64,000 nucleotides of DNA from Streptomyces kronopolitis (GCF_014646275.1 NZ_BMND01000001.1:248001-312000), one strand, 5' to 3'; positions 1-22,905 are shown, counted from the stretch's first letter. Notes: generated by a model not told the origin, from the letters alone. Numbers and translations are program-made.

Positions 1-14219
<14,219 letters not shown>

Positions 14220-14224
14220 CCCGG

Positions 14225-14268
14225 GGGAGGCCGGCGGGTCCGGCACCCGCGCCGCCCGCCGGCCTCCC
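14225..14268 (+). terminator. Strong hairpin terminator after the NRPS gene
   Basis: A perfect 14-bp inverted repeat (GGGAGGCCGGCGGG at 14225-14238, its complement at 14255-14268) with a 16-nt loop starts 6 nt after the NRPS stop codon. There is no T tract, which is usual for Streptomyces. It suggests the NRPS transcript mostly ends here and that the MbtH gene depends on read-through or its own promoter. Confidence 0.75.
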
Positions 14269-14423
14269 GCACCCGTCTCCGCGCCACCGGATGCCGGAGA
14301 CCCCCAGAACGTCGTCGACCGCGCGCCCGGCCAACCGGCCCGGCCCGCGCGGCCGCACGATGAAACGCCCGGTGCCTCCCACGCGTGCGGCAACCACCGC
14401 ATGACGCGACCGTGCGAGACCGC

Positions 14424-14455
14424 CGAGTGAACAACCGAGTGAACAACCGAGTGAA
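14424..14455 (+). repeat. 12-nt tandem repeat upstream of the MbtH gene
   Basis: The unit CGAGTGAACAAC occurs twice in full and a third time in part, ending about 25 nt before the MbtH start. It lies in the 5' leader. No known function; it may be a slippage product or part of a regulatory leader. Confidence 0.6.
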
Positions 14456-14480
14456 GCAATCAACGATCGGAGAGCACGAC

Positions 14481-14684
14481 ATGGACGAGAACGCCCGCTA
14501 CCAGGTGCTGCGCAACGACGAGGACCAGTACTCTCTGTGGCTGGCCGACCTGGAGATCCCCGCCGGGTGGCAGGCCGTCGGCAAGGAGGGCACCCAGGAC
14601 GAGTGCTCCGCCTACGTCGACGAGGTGTGGACCGACATGCGGCCGCGCAGCCTGCGTGAGCGCATGGAGAACGCCGGCTCCTGA
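14481..14684 (+). CDS. MbtH-like NRPS chaperone
   Basis: A 67-residue MbtH-family protein, which binds NRPS adenylation domains and supports their folding and activity. The family signature is present: N-x-E-x-Q-x-SLW near residues 11-19, PAGW near 27-30, and the C-terminal WTDMRPRSL. The ATG at 14481 follows GATCGGAGAG, a usable ribosome binding site. It lies 261 nt after the NRPS and is its natural partner, although two hairpins flank the gene and suggest separate transcription. It could also serve the adenylation domain of LstE further downstream. Confidence 0.95.
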   Translation: MDENARYQVLRNDEDQYSLWLADLEIPAGWQAVGKEGTQDECSAYVDEVWTDMRPRSLRERMENAGS

Positions 14685-14691
14685 ACCGCCC

Positions 14692-14722
14692 CGCGGGGCG
14701 CGGCGATCCGCCGTGCCCCGCG
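14692..14722 (+). terminator. Hairpin terminator after the MbtH gene
   Basis: A 13-bp stem (14692-14704 with 14710-14722) with one G-U pair and a 5-nt GATCC loop begins 8 nt after the MbtH stop. It marks the end of the NRPS/MbtH unit. Confidence 0.75.
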
Positions 14723-15435
14723 CGTTCTCCACCCCCTCCCCGCGGGCCCCGCGATTCCGCCCGGCCCCGAAGGCAGCGCCCACGGCCCCCACGCCCCGGA
14801 GAGCCACTGTGCCCCGGAGGCCCCCGTGCGCGCGCCCGCCCTGCCGATGTCCGCACTTGAGCGGCCCGTCAGCGAACTCATCCGCCACGTCCGGGAGTTG
14901 TTCCGCCCACCGCGGCCGCCGCACCTCACGTGCGCCGCGCCGGGCTCGGTCCTGCCCTCGCCCCGGCCCTCATGAGCGCCGCGTTCGGGATAGCACAGTC
15001 TTCACCCGGACGTTTCTCGTTCTCCAGAAGTGAGTGGCGAAGTTCCGCTGAATACCGCTCTCCTACCACCCCCGTAAGTCATCTCCTACTGATGCTGACG
15101 TACGTCCAAATTGACGGGCATTCCGTTTAGGTGCTGGCTAGTGACGAAAGATGGCCTGTTGCGCTATACCAGTGGAGTGCATCACGCACAGAACGCGTAC
15201 CTGAGTGCGGAATTCAGGACGTTGACGGGGTGAGGGGGCCGCGGTGAACGCGGAGCAGTTCTGCCACCGGCCGGTGAAGAAGGACGCACACCCCCACGCC
15301 CACCCCCGGTGAACGGTCCCTGACCGCCCCGCGGCGGCACACTTCCCCGCACTTCCGCCGGCCCCCCACTGGCTCGGCATCGTTTCTCACGCCATCGGGA
15401 TCTCCCCGGCACCCACGAATGCGAAGGACTCCGCC
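14723..15435. other. 713-nt gap between MbtH and GNAT genes, no gene seen
   Basis: Open frames here are arginine/proline-rich shadows with no recognisable family. The stretch 15000-15180 is clearly less GC-rich than its surroundings, as expected of a promoter region. It holds the candidate promoter listed at 15142-15170, and a TTGACG at 15111-15116 without a convincing -10 partner. Confidence 0.5.
15142..15170 (+). promoter_or_regulatory. Candidate sigma-70-type promoter upstream of GNAT
   Basis: TGACGA (15142-15147) and TATACC (15165-15170) are separated by 17 nt in the AT-richer part of this gap. It would give a leader of about 260 nt ahead of the GNAT at 15436. The assignment rests on motif similarity only. 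Confidence 0.3.
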
Positions 15436-15948
15436 ATGACCCCTACCCTGCACACCGACCGCCTGGTGTTCGCCCCCTACCGGCCCGAGGACGAGGAGGT
15501 CTTCGTGGCCCTGCTCAGAGATGAGGTCGTCTGCCGCTGGATGGGCCAGGAGAGATCACCGGAAAAGGAGATCCGATCGCTATTCCGGTCCATCCTCACC
15601 GACGTCTACGGGAAGAACATGTTCGACGTATGGGCGGTATGGTCCGGCGGCGCCTATGTGGGCCACGCGGAGATCAAGAAGACCGGCAATGTCGACGGTT
15701 ACGAGGCCGTCGCCGCGCTCGTCAGGGGACACTGGGGCAAGGGCCTGGGAACCGAACTCGTGCAAGGACTGCTGGACTACGCCGCCGACACCCTCAAGGT
15801 CAGCGAGGTCTACGGCATGGTCGGCGCGGAGAACTCCGCCTGCCTGGGGCTGGCCGGCAAGATGGGCTCCCGCCACATCCGCGATGTCGTCGGGGACGAC
15901 GGCACGGTGACGAAGATGGTGGTGATACCGGTCGGCGTCCGCACCTGA
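15436..15948 (+). CDS. GNAT family N-acetyltransferase (RimJ/RimL type)
   Basis: A 170-residue acetyltransferase that should transfer acetyl from acetyl-CoA to an unknown amine. It starts with the TERL-like segment typical of the RimJ/RimL branch (LHTDRLVFAPY) and carries the acetyl-CoA loop RGHWGKGLGTELV near residue 97. It is monocistronic, between the NRPS/MbtH unit and a convergent P450 gene. The substrate could be the peptide product (tailoring or self-protection) or unrelated. The ATG at 15436 is the only sensible start. Confidence 0.85.
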   Translation: MTPTLHTDRLVFAPYRPEDEEVFVALLRDEVVCRWMGQERSPEKEIRSLFRSILTDVYGKNMFDVWAVWSGGAYVGHAEIKKTGNVDGYEAVAALVRGHWGKGLGTELVQGLLDYAADTLKVSEVYGMVGAENSACLGLAGKMGSRHIRDVVGDDGTVTKMVVIPVGVRT

Positions 15949-15964
15949 CGCCCGGTCCGGACAC

Positions 15965-16039
15965 CGTGGCGCGGGCTGCCGTGACCTCGCCCGCCGGCCC
16001 GCTTCGGCCGGCCGGCCGCCACGAGCAGCCCGCGCCACG
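15965..16039. terminator. Bidirectional terminator between GNAT and P450 genes
   Basis: A perfect 15-bp stem (15965-15979 with 16025-16039) encloses a second 7-bp hairpin (15993-15999 with 16006-16012). It sits between two convergent genes and would serve both strands. Confidence 0.7.
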
Positions 16040-16053
16040 CCCCGCCCCGTCCG

Positions 16054-17307
16054 TCAGCGCGTGCGGCCCGGCTCCAGCGACACGGGCAGTTCGACCAGTC
16101 CACGGAACGCCGGGAAGGGCACCGTCAGCCACTGCACGTCCCCCGGCGGCACGGCCAGGGAGATGTCGGGATACCGGCGGAACAGCGTGGTGAGCGCGAT
16201 CTGCATTTCGAGCCGCGCCAACGGGGCCCCGACGCAATAGTGCGGACCGTGGCCGAACGCGATGTGGGTGCTCTGCACACCCTCGCGCATCAGGTCGAGC
16301 CGGTCCGGTTCGGCGAAAGCCTCCGGGTCCCGGTTCGCGGAGGAGATGGCGATCTGCACGAGCGCGCCCTTGGGGATGAGCACGTTGCGCATCTTGACGT
16401 CTTCGGTGGCGTAGCGGAACGTCGAGTTCTCGACGGACCCCTCATACCGCAGCAATTCCTCGATGGCCTGCGGGAAAAGGGACGGATCCTGCTTCATCAT
16501 GCGCAGTTGATCCTGCTGGTTGAGCAGATGGTAGACGGAGTTCCCGATCAGGTAGGCCGTCGTCTTGTGGCCCGCGAAGAGCAGGACCCAGGCGGTCGAG
16601 ACCAATTCGCTGTCGGTCAGCGCCCCGTCCTGGTCCTGAGCGGTGATCAGCGCGCTCAGCAGATCCTCACCGGGGTCGCGCCGCTTGCGCGCGATGAGTT
16701 CCACCAGGTAATTGCGCAGATTCCCCTCGGCCTCCTCCAGCGCCTTCTTCGCCTCGGGCCCGAATCCGGTCTTGGCCACCGTGACGGACCAGGTGTGGGC
16801 CTGCTCGCGCTCGTGCTCCGGTACACCGAGCAGTTCACAGATCACGTTCAGCGGCAGCGGGAAGGCGAAGGAGGGCAGCAGGTCCACCGGTTCGGTGGTC
16901 GAGCACCGGTCGAGCAGCCCGTCCGCGATCTCCTGCACCCGCGGGCGCAGCGCCTCCACCCGCCGCGGGGTGAGCGCGCCGTTGACGACCCGGCGCAGCC
17001 GCGTGTGCTTGGGCGGGTCGGAGAACAGCATGTTGTCGTCCAGCGCCACCGAGGAGTCGCCGAAGATCCGCTGGTAGGCGTCCATGGCGCCGTACATGTC
17101 CTTGCTGAACCGGGGGTCCGCCAGCGCGGCCCGCGCGTCGTCGTACCGGGTGATCAGGTACGTCTCCACGCCGTGCGGCGGGAGCAGCGGACAGACCGGG
17201 GTGTCCTCCCGCAACTGTGCGTAGACGGGGTGCGGGTTGGTGCGGAACTCCGGCGTGCACGCGGAGGCGGCGGCTGCGGCTTCTGAGGACTCATGTACGT
17301 CTGTCAC
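16054..17307 (-). CDS. Cytochrome P450 with an atypical I-helix motif
   Basis: A 417-residue actinobacterial P450 monooxygenase. The heme-binding segment FGHGPHYCVGAP has its cysteine at residue 358, and the ExxR pair is E284/R287. The I-helix reads AGHKTT (245-250): a lysine sits where the Asp/Glu of the usual acid-alcohol pair is expected, so proton delivery or the reaction may differ. The start is GTG (codon 17305-17307) after AGGATGA. It is divergent from the flavin monooxygenase gene and could hydroxylate an NRPS-bound amino acid or the finished peptide; no ferredoxin gene is adjacent. Confidence 0.92.
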   Translation of the reverse strand: MTDVHESSEAAAAASACTPEFRTNPHPVYAQLREDTPVCPLLPPHGVETYLITRYDDARAALADPRFSKDMYGAMDAYQRIFGDSSVALDDNMLFSDPPKHTRLRRVVNGALTPRRVEALRPRVQEIADGLLDRCSTTEPVDLLPSFAFPLPLNVICELLGVPEHEREQAHTWSVTVAKTGFGPEAKKALEEAEGNLRNYLVELIARKRRDPGEDLLSALITAQDQDGALTDSELVSTAWVLLFAGHKTTAYLIGNSVYHLLNQQDQLRMMKQDPSLFPQAIEELLRYEGSVENSTFRYATEDVKMRNVLIPKGALVQIAISSANRDPEAFAEPDRLDLMREGVQSTHIAFGHGPHYCVGAPLARLEMQIALTTLFRRYPDISLAVPPGDVQWLTVPFPAFRGLVELPVSLEPGRTR

Positions 17308-17661
17308 GGCTCATCCTGGAGTAGGGGCTGCCGCTGGAACTGCAGCCGGGAGGAATGCTGCATTCGGGGAGATCGGGCCTCGCATTCACCGAGGAAGAAC
17401 CTGCGGAAGGAATGCTGAGGGCCGTTCGAAAAGTTCCCGGGGCCGTCCCACGCGAAACATCGGCATTAGCCCGTTCGAGAGCCCTCCCGTGCCTTTCCGG
17501 GCTGCCTTCTCCGGCCCGTGCCGGGAAATCGGGCCCGGCGTGTCGGTGTCCCGTTCGGACCAGCAGAACTCGCGCGTCAAAAGGCCGCCGATCGAGAGTT
17601 GAGCCGACAGGGGCCGCACCGATCGGCCCCGGCCTCCAGGACGCCGACCAGAGGAACGAAC
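17308..17661. promoter_or_regulatory. Divergent promoter region, P450 / flavin monooxygenase
   Basis: This 354-nt region separates two divergent genes and is less GC-rich than its flanks. It holds three copies of CCGTTCG (17422-17428, 17471-17477, 17551-17557) and two copies of AGGAATGCTG near 17352 and 17409. The repeats could be binding sites for a shared regulator, but no regulator gene is adjacent. No -35/-10 pair stands out. Confidence 0.4.
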
Positions 17662-19293
17662 ATGAGTGACAGCGCCGCAGAATCCGTGCCGGTACTCATT
17701 GCGGGAGGGTCCCTGGTCGGGCTGTCCGCCTCGGTTTTCCTCGGCCGCCTGGGGGTGAAACACCTCCTGGTCGAGCGGCACGCGGAGACCTCCATTCACC
17801 CGCGCGGCCGCGGGAACAATATCCGCACCATGGAGCTGTTCCGCACCGCGGGAGTTGAGCCGGACATCCGCCGGGCGGCCTCCGCGCTCGCGGGGAACGA
17901 CGGCGTATTGCAGACGGAAATGCTCGCCGGCGACGAGCAGCGCTGGATCATCCCGCGCATCGATCCGGATGCCACGCTGTCCAGCATCACCCCCTCCGGA
18001 TGGTGTCTGTGCAGCCAGAACGACCTGGAGCCGGTGCTGCTGAAGTACGCCCGCGGCCAGGGCGGCGATATCCGGTTCGGCACCGAACTCACCTCGTACA
18101 CCGAGGACGCCGGCGGTATCCACGCCCAATTGCACAACCGGGAGACCGGCGAGTCGCAGGCGGTGCACGCGCAATACCTCATCGCCGCCGACGGCCCCCG
18201 CAGCCCGGTGCGGGAAACTCTCGACATCACGCACTCGGGCCCGGGAACCCTGTTCCACAACGTCAGCGTCACCTTCCGCAGCAAGAACCTCAAGAACGTC
18301 GTGGGCGACCGCCGTTTCGTCGTCTGCTACATCACCACCCCGGACGGCGAGGGCGCTCTGCTGCCGGTCGACAACGACGAGCAGTGGGTATTCCACGTCC
18401 CCTGGGCATACGACCGCGGCGAGACCCTGGACGCCTTCACCGACCAGCGCCTGACCGCCCATATCCGGGCCGCGGCCGGTGACCCCGACATCGATGTGGA
18501 AATCACCGGCAAGGCCCCCTGGCACGCGGCGAACAGAGTGGCCGACAGCTACGGCCGGGGCCGGGTATTCCTGGCCGGCGACTCCGCCCACGAGATGCCG
18601 CCGACGGGTGCGTTCGGCTCGAACACCGGAATTCAGGACGCACACAACCTGGCCTGGAAAATGGCCGCCGTCCTCCAGGGCTGGGCCGGACCCGCACTGC
18701 TGGACACCTATCAGCCGGAACGCCGGTCGGTCGCCCTGGCCACCACCCTGCGCGCGTCCCAGCAGGCCGTGGAGGAACAGCACCCCGGCTACACCGCGGC
18801 GGCCTCCCGGAACAACGATCCGGCCGACCTGCTCACCGTCGCGCTGTGCTACCGCTACGCCTCGGACGCCGTCCTGGGCAGCGATCCCACCGCTGAGGTC
18901 GTCCCCCGCGAGTTCGCACTGGGCGGCGCGCTCGGCAGCCGGGCTCCCCACCTGTGGGTCGAGCGGAACGGCAAGCGGATCTCCACGCTGGACCTCCACG
19001 AGACGTCCCTGACCCTCCTCAGCGGTGCCGCGGGCGGTCCGTGGCGGGCCGCGGCGCGCGCCGTCGCGGAAGAGCTGGACGTGCCGCTCGCCGCCCACCT
19101 CATCGGCACCGCCGCGGACTGCGACCTGCTCCCGGAGCCCGGAGTGGACTGGGCGCAGCTGCACGGCACGCACGACGACGGCGCGGTACTCGTCCGCCCC
19201 GACGGGTTCGTGGCCTGGAAGTCGGACGACGGCGCCGCCGATCCGCAGCAGGTGCTGACGGACGTGGTCACCAAGGTCCTGCACCGCGCCTAG
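17662..19293 (+). CDS. FAD-dependent aromatic hydroxylase (class A monooxygenase)
   Basis: A 543-residue member of the FAD-binding PF01494 family, which uses NAD(P)H and oxygen to hydroxylate aromatic rings. It shows the N-terminal dinucleotide fold (AGGSLVGL, residues 14-21), a basic RGRGNN segment near 49-54, the DGPRSPVR motif and the flavin GD motif (AGDSAHEMPPTGAFG) near residue 306. The C-terminal thioredoxin-like extension typical of polyketide hydroxylases such as PgaE/RdmE is present (about 420-543). The amidohydrolase gene follows after 83 nt and probably belongs to the same transcript. The pair may modify an aromatic building block; the substrate is unknown. Confidence 0.9.
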   Translation: MSDSAAESVPVLIAGGSLVGLSASVFLGRLGVKHLLVERHAETSIHPRGRGNNIRTMELFRTAGVEPDIRRAASALAGNDGVLQTEMLAGDEQRWIIPRIDPDATLSSITPSGWCLCSQNDLEPVLLKYARGQGGDIRFGTELTSYTEDAGGIHAQLHNRETGESQAVHAQYLIAADGPRSPVRETLDITHSGPGTLFHNVSVTFRSKNLKNVVGDRRFVVCYITTPDGEGALLPVDNDEQWVFHVPWAYDRGETLDAFTDQRLTAHIRAAAGDPDIDVEITGKAPWHAANRVADSYGRGRVFLAGDSAHEMPPTGAFGSNTGIQDAHNLAWKMAAVLQGWAGPALLDTYQPERRSVALATTLRASQQAVEEQHPGYTAAASRNNDPADLLTVALCYRYASDAVLGSDPTAEVVPREFALGGALGSRAPHLWVERNGKRISTLDLHETSLTLLSGAAGGPWRAAARAVAEELDVPLAAHLIGTAADCDLLPEPGVDWAQLHGTHDDGAVLVRPDGFVAWKSDDGAADPQQVLTDVVTKVLHRA

Positions 19294-19376
19294 CCCGTCG
19301 GCCGGCGCACACCACGCCCCCGGCAGCCGTGCCCGCCCCGCCCGCCCATCGGCCCGTTCAGACCAGGGAGATCCAC

Positions 19377-20369
19377 GTGACCTCGCCCGAGCAGCACACC
19401 GCGCAGCACCCCGGCAGCGCTCCCGGCCGGGTGGACGTCCACCACCACTTCACGGCGCCGGCCTGGATCGACTGGGCCGAGAGCAAGGAGCTGACGCGAC
19501 GCGAGAAGCTGCCCTGGTGGGCGCACTGGGACGAGGACACCACGCTTGCCATGATGAGCAAGGCGGGGATCAGCACCAGCGTGCTGACCGCGGCCATGCC
19601 GGGCAGCCCGTCGCAGGACCCCCACCAGCGCAAGGAAGGCCTCCAGATCTCGCTGCAGGCGATGTCCGATCTCGCCCAGGCCCACCCCCGGCGCTTCGCC
19701 TTCTTCACCCCGGTCTTCCTTGACGACCTCGAAACGTCGAGCTGGTCCGTGCGCAAGGGCCTCGACGACTACGGCGCCGTCGGCGTCAGCACCCGCACCA
19801 GCATGAAGGGCGAATACCTCGGCAACCCGGCCCACGAACCGCTGCTCGCCGAACTCAACGAACGGTCGGCGGTCGTCAGCACCCACCCCATGGAGATGCC
19901 CTCGGGCCCGGTGATGCCGGGACTGCCGCCCTTCCTCTGCGACTTCCTGCTGGACACCACCCGCGCGGCCATCAGCCTCATCCTGAACGGGACCCTGGAC
20001 CGCTACCCGAACCTCTCGTTCATCCTGCCCCACGGCGGCGGCTTCCTGCCCTACATGGCCACGCGCCTGGAACTCTTCGGGCACATGCTCACCCCGAAGA
20101 TCGAGCCCGCCCGGGTCCGCGACTACCTGCACCGCTTCTACTACGACACCGCCGCACCGATGTCGCCCGCGGCCACCCCCACCCTCGTCGCCACCGTCTC
20201 CCCCGACCGGATCCTCTACGGCACCGACTGGCCGCCCACCTCGGCCGACATCATCACCGACGTCGTGGCCCCGGCCCTCGACCGCGATCCGGCACTCACC
20301 GACGACCAGCGGCGCGGCATCAACCGGGACAACGCGCTCAGCCTGATGCCGGGCCTCGCGCAGCTCTGA
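19377..20369 (+). CDS. Amidohydrolase family 2 protein (ACMSD/decarboxylase-like)
   Basis: A 330-residue TIM-barrel metal-dependent hydrolase/decarboxylase of the Amidohydro_2 family, which includes aminocarboxymuconate semialdehyde decarboxylase and gamma-resorcylate decarboxylase. Metal-site elements are visible: VHHHF at residues 21-25, STHPMEMP, ILPHGGG and the late aspartate in YGTDWPP. GTG at 19377 follows AGGGAG with good spacing. Lying downstream of an aromatic hydroxylase, it may decarboxylate or hydrolyse the hydroxylated product. That pairing is inferred from context only. Confidence 0.88.
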   Translation: MTSPEQHTAQHPGSAPGRVDVHHHFTAPAWIDWAESKELTRREKLPWWAHWDEDTTLAMMSKAGISTSVLTAAMPGSPSQDPHQRKEGLQISLQAMSDLAQAHPRRFAFFTPVFLDDLETSSWSVRKGLDDYGAVGVSTRTSMKGEYLGNPAHEPLLAELNERSAVVSTHPMEMPSGPVMPGLPPFLCDFLLDTTRAAISLILNGTLDRYPNLSFILPHGGGFLPYMATRLELFGHMLTPKIEPARVRDYLHRFYYDTAAPMSPAATPTLVATVSPDRILYGTDWPPTSADIITDVVAPALDRDPALTDDQRRGINRDNALSLMPGLAQL

Positions 20370-20414
20370 TCCGGCGGCGGTCCCGGCACACCGGAGGATC
20401 CGGCACGGTGCCGC

Positions 20415-21404
20415 TCAGCGGACGAGCTGGCCGACACCCAGCAGGTTTCCCTCGCTGTCCCGGAACCAGGCGCCGCGTTCACCCCGCGCGCCCTTGCTCG
20501 GGTAGTTGCCCTCGATCTCGGCGATGCTGTCCGTCGTCCGCCCGCCGCCCAGCAGCCCCGGCAGGTCGACCTCCTCGAAGACCACACCGCGCCCTTCGAG
20601 TGCCGACACGACGCGCTCGATGTCCTCGACCTCCCAGGCCATCTGGGTGAACGTGCCGGGAGAGGTGCCCGTCGACCGGAACAGCACGAAGTCCACGCCT
20701 CCGCACCGGTACAGCAGCCCACCGGGCCGTTCGTCGACGGGCTCCAGGCCGAGCCGCTCGGCGTAGAAGCGCCGCGCCCGGTCCAGGTCCTGGGCCGGCA
20801 GCCGGGTTGCCACGCGCCCCCGGGCCAACATCTCCCTGCCGTCTGCGTTCATGCCCCCACTGTGCCGTGAGCGGCGGCCGTAGGAGCGCAGGCGCCCGGT
20901 GCCGTCGCCGGTCCGGCGGAACCGAGGGCGCGTCCCACCGGGCGGCGCCGTCGCGGCCGCGCGGTCCGGAAGACGCGTGCCGACCAGGTCGCCGGCGGTC
21001 AGCGCGAGCCACAACGACAAGCCGGCGAGGGGGAGTTCGACGACGAAGGCGATGGCCAGGGCGACGGCGATGCCCCGGGTCCCGCCGCCGGGAGTGGTCG
21101 TCACATCGAACCAGGCATCGGCCACCAGCATGGTCGACACCGCCACGGCCGCGAGACCCACCTGCCGGTGCCGGCGGCGGGCGAGTACCGCCGTGAGCAG
21201 AATGAGCCCGGCCAGCCCGATGTCGAACCCCACCCACGGGGCGTCGTAGGAATCCAGCGTGGCCCGCCGGGGAAGGGTGATCGCCAGATAGAGCGTCCAG
21301 GGAACGAGCGCCAGTCCCAGCACGGTGAACAGCGGAACGATCCACCGCGGCGTCGGGCGGATTCTCAGCAGCCCCCGCACCCCGGATGCCCGACTCTCCC
21401 GCAT
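20415..21404 (-). CDS. Membrane protein fused in frame to a VOC (glyoxalase-like) domain
   Basis: One uninterrupted frame of 329 codons encodes two parts. Residues about 1-145 hold four hydrophobic segments (for example PLFTVLGLALVPWTLYLAI and IAVALAIAFVVELPLAGLSL). After an arginine-rich linker, residues about 185-329 form a VOC-fold domain (VATRLPAQDLDRARRFYAE ... WFRDSEGNLLGVG). The VOC part could instead start at an internal ATG (codon 20850-20852, 145 aa), making two genes whose first has lost its stop codon. The ribosome site for that inner start is poor. The function is unknown; it is convergent with the amidohydrolase gene. Confidence 0.6.
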   Translation of the reverse strand: MRESRASGVRGLLRIRPTPRWIVPLFTVLGLALVPWTLYLAITLPRRATLDSYDAPWVGFDIGLAGLILLTAVLARRRHRQVGLAAVAVSTMLVADAWFDVTTTPGGGTRGIAVALAIAFVVELPLAGLSLWLALTAGDLVGTRLPDRAAATAPPGGTRPRFRRTGDGTGRLRSYGRRSRHSGGMNADGREMLARGRVATRLPAQDLDRARRFYAERLGLEPVDERPGGLLYRCGGVDFVLFRSTGTSPGTFTQMAWEVEDIERVVSALEGRGVVFEEVDLPGLLGGGRTTDSIAEIEGNYPSKGARGERGAWFRDSEGNLLGVGQLVR

Positions 21405-21662
21405 ACGCCCACCCCGCCTCGTCCGGACAACCCTCTCTCTACGGACATACCACGAGCGGGCCCGTACGGGCCTTGGACCGGTCGCGGCCCGTGCACGCAC
21501 GGGAACGTGTGCCTTCGTCACGGGGGCGCGCCCTCGCCCCGTGCGATGTCCCCGAGTCCCGTTCCCCCAGGGCGCCTTGGCCCCCTCGTGTGATTTCCGG
21601 ACGTGTAAAATGCGGGGTCCACTTGGCGGCCGGTCCGCCGCCGTCGGAACGAGGACTCGCAG

Positions 21663-22412
21663 ATGTTCGGCATCACAGGCTCCCTGGCCGCTCCGTGGTG
21701 GACCGGGGAGCCCGCCCCGCTCGCCGAGCGGTCCCTGCTCTGCCTCCCCTACGCCGGCGGCGGTCCGCAGACCTACCGGGGCTGGGGTGAGCTGCTCGGT
21801 CCCTCCGTCGAGGTGCTCGCCATGACGCCGCCCGGCCGCGGCCGCCGCTTCTCCGAGGAGCCCTGCCGCGATCTTCCGTCACTGCTGACGTCACTGGCGG
21901 ACGCGGTGCCGCGGACCCCGCAGCGGCCGTACGTCCTGTTCGGCCACAGCCTCGGGGCCACCGTCGCCTATGAACTGTGCCGGGAGATCAGGCGGCGCGG
22001 TCTGCCGATGCCGGAGGGGCTGGTGGTCTCCGCCCGCCAGGCGCCGGGTCTGCCGTGGCGGTTCCGGCACGTCAGCGGGCTGCCCGACGACGAGTTCACC
22101 GAGGCGCTGCGTGAGCTGGGCGGGACGCCCGAGGCGGTGCTCGCGCAGCCGGATCTGATGAGCCTGCTGCTGCCGGCCCTGCGTGCCGACTTCGCGATCG
22201 TCGAGTCCTACCGCCACCGCGACGAGCCGCCGCTCGACGTGCCGATCCTCGCGCTGGCGGGCACCGAGGACGACCGGGCCACCGCCGAGCAGATGGCGGG
22301 CTGGGCCGGCCGGACGACCGCGTCGTTCGCCCTCCACGAGGTGCAGGGCGGCCACTTCTTCGTGGACACCCAGGCCGATGCCGTGACCGGACTCGTCTCG
22401 GACTTCCTGTGA
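21663..22412 (+). CDS. Type II (editing) thioesterase
   Basis: A 249-residue alpha/beta-hydrolase of the type II thioesterase family that removes stalled or wrong acyl groups from carrier domains. It has the early LPYAGGGPQTYRGW segment, the nucleophile motif GHSLG near residue 99, and the late catalytic region LALAGTEDDRA followed by GGHFF. The ATG at 21663 follows GAGGA. It lies between the NRPS tailoring genes and the beta-lactone operon, both of which use carrier domains, so it could serve either. It is not expected to be the main release enzyme for the large NRPS. Confidence 0.92.
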   Translation: MFGITGSLAAPWWTGEPAPLAERSLLCLPYAGGGPQTYRGWGELLGPSVEVLAMTPPGRGRRFSEEPCRDLPSLLTSLADAVPRTPQRPYVLFGHSLGATVAYELCREIRRRGLPMPEGLVVSARQAPGLPWRFRHVSGLPDDEFTEALRELGGTPEAVLAQPDLMSLLLPALRADFAIVESYRHRDEPPLDVPILALAGTEDDRATAEQMAGWAGRTTASFALHEVQGGHFFVDTQADAVTGLVSDFL

Positions 22413-22905
22413 CCACGGGAGCCCCGGCGCCCAGGTAACACACTGCGCCCCGCGCCTCTCAGCCTCACCGACGACGACAGGTGCGGCGCGCGCGCCCATG
22501 TCGTTCGGCACGGGGTTTTGGTTCCACGCGTCCACACAATCTCCCCAGTGATCATCATCATGTGGCATGTCAGGTCATGCCGGCAGATCACGGGATACGG
22601 TAAATATCGACGCCGCAGCGAGGCAGGACCGACGGGCCCCTCCGCGGCATCGCGGGGTGCGCCGCTGACGCCGCCTCCGTAGGAATCAGCAGTCTTCCTG
22701 CCGCAACGGGGCCATGACCCCGGGCAGGGCCTCCACCGAGAATCACCGCGCCGTACGCCGGTGCCCGGTCGTGCGACGACCGGCACCCGCTCCGCGCTGC
22801 CTCGGTGGCGGTGCGGGAGCCCAGCTCCCGCCGTGCGGCCCCTGCGGTGCCGACCGGCTCGGCCGTCGGCACCCGGCACAGGGGCAAGGAAAAGGAGTGA
22901 GGACC
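22413..22905. promoter_or_regulatory. Upstream region of the beta-lactone operon with an inverted repeat
   Basis: No gene is visible in these 493 nt. The section 22548-22610 is AT-richer and carries a perfect inverted repeat GGCATG-6 nt-CATGCC (22564-22581), followed by TACGGT (22596-22601), a plausible -10. This would place the operon promoter about 300 nt before lstA. A dedicated regulator is not encoded next to it. Confidence 0.4.

Noticed and set aside
14656..15033. Arginine/proline-rich ORF after the MbtH gene
   Set aside because: Composition is that of a random GC-rich frame, and it runs through a terminator.
15436..15948. This GNAT as the acetyltransferase of the beta-lactone pathway
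   Set aside because: It lies 7 kb from the operon and belongs to the RimJ/RimL branch; the GNAT overlapping lstE is the far better candidate.
21663..22412. The thioesterase as the release enzyme of the large NRPS
   Set aside because: It has the length and motifs of a type II editing enzyme, not of a cyclising TE or a PBP-type TE.
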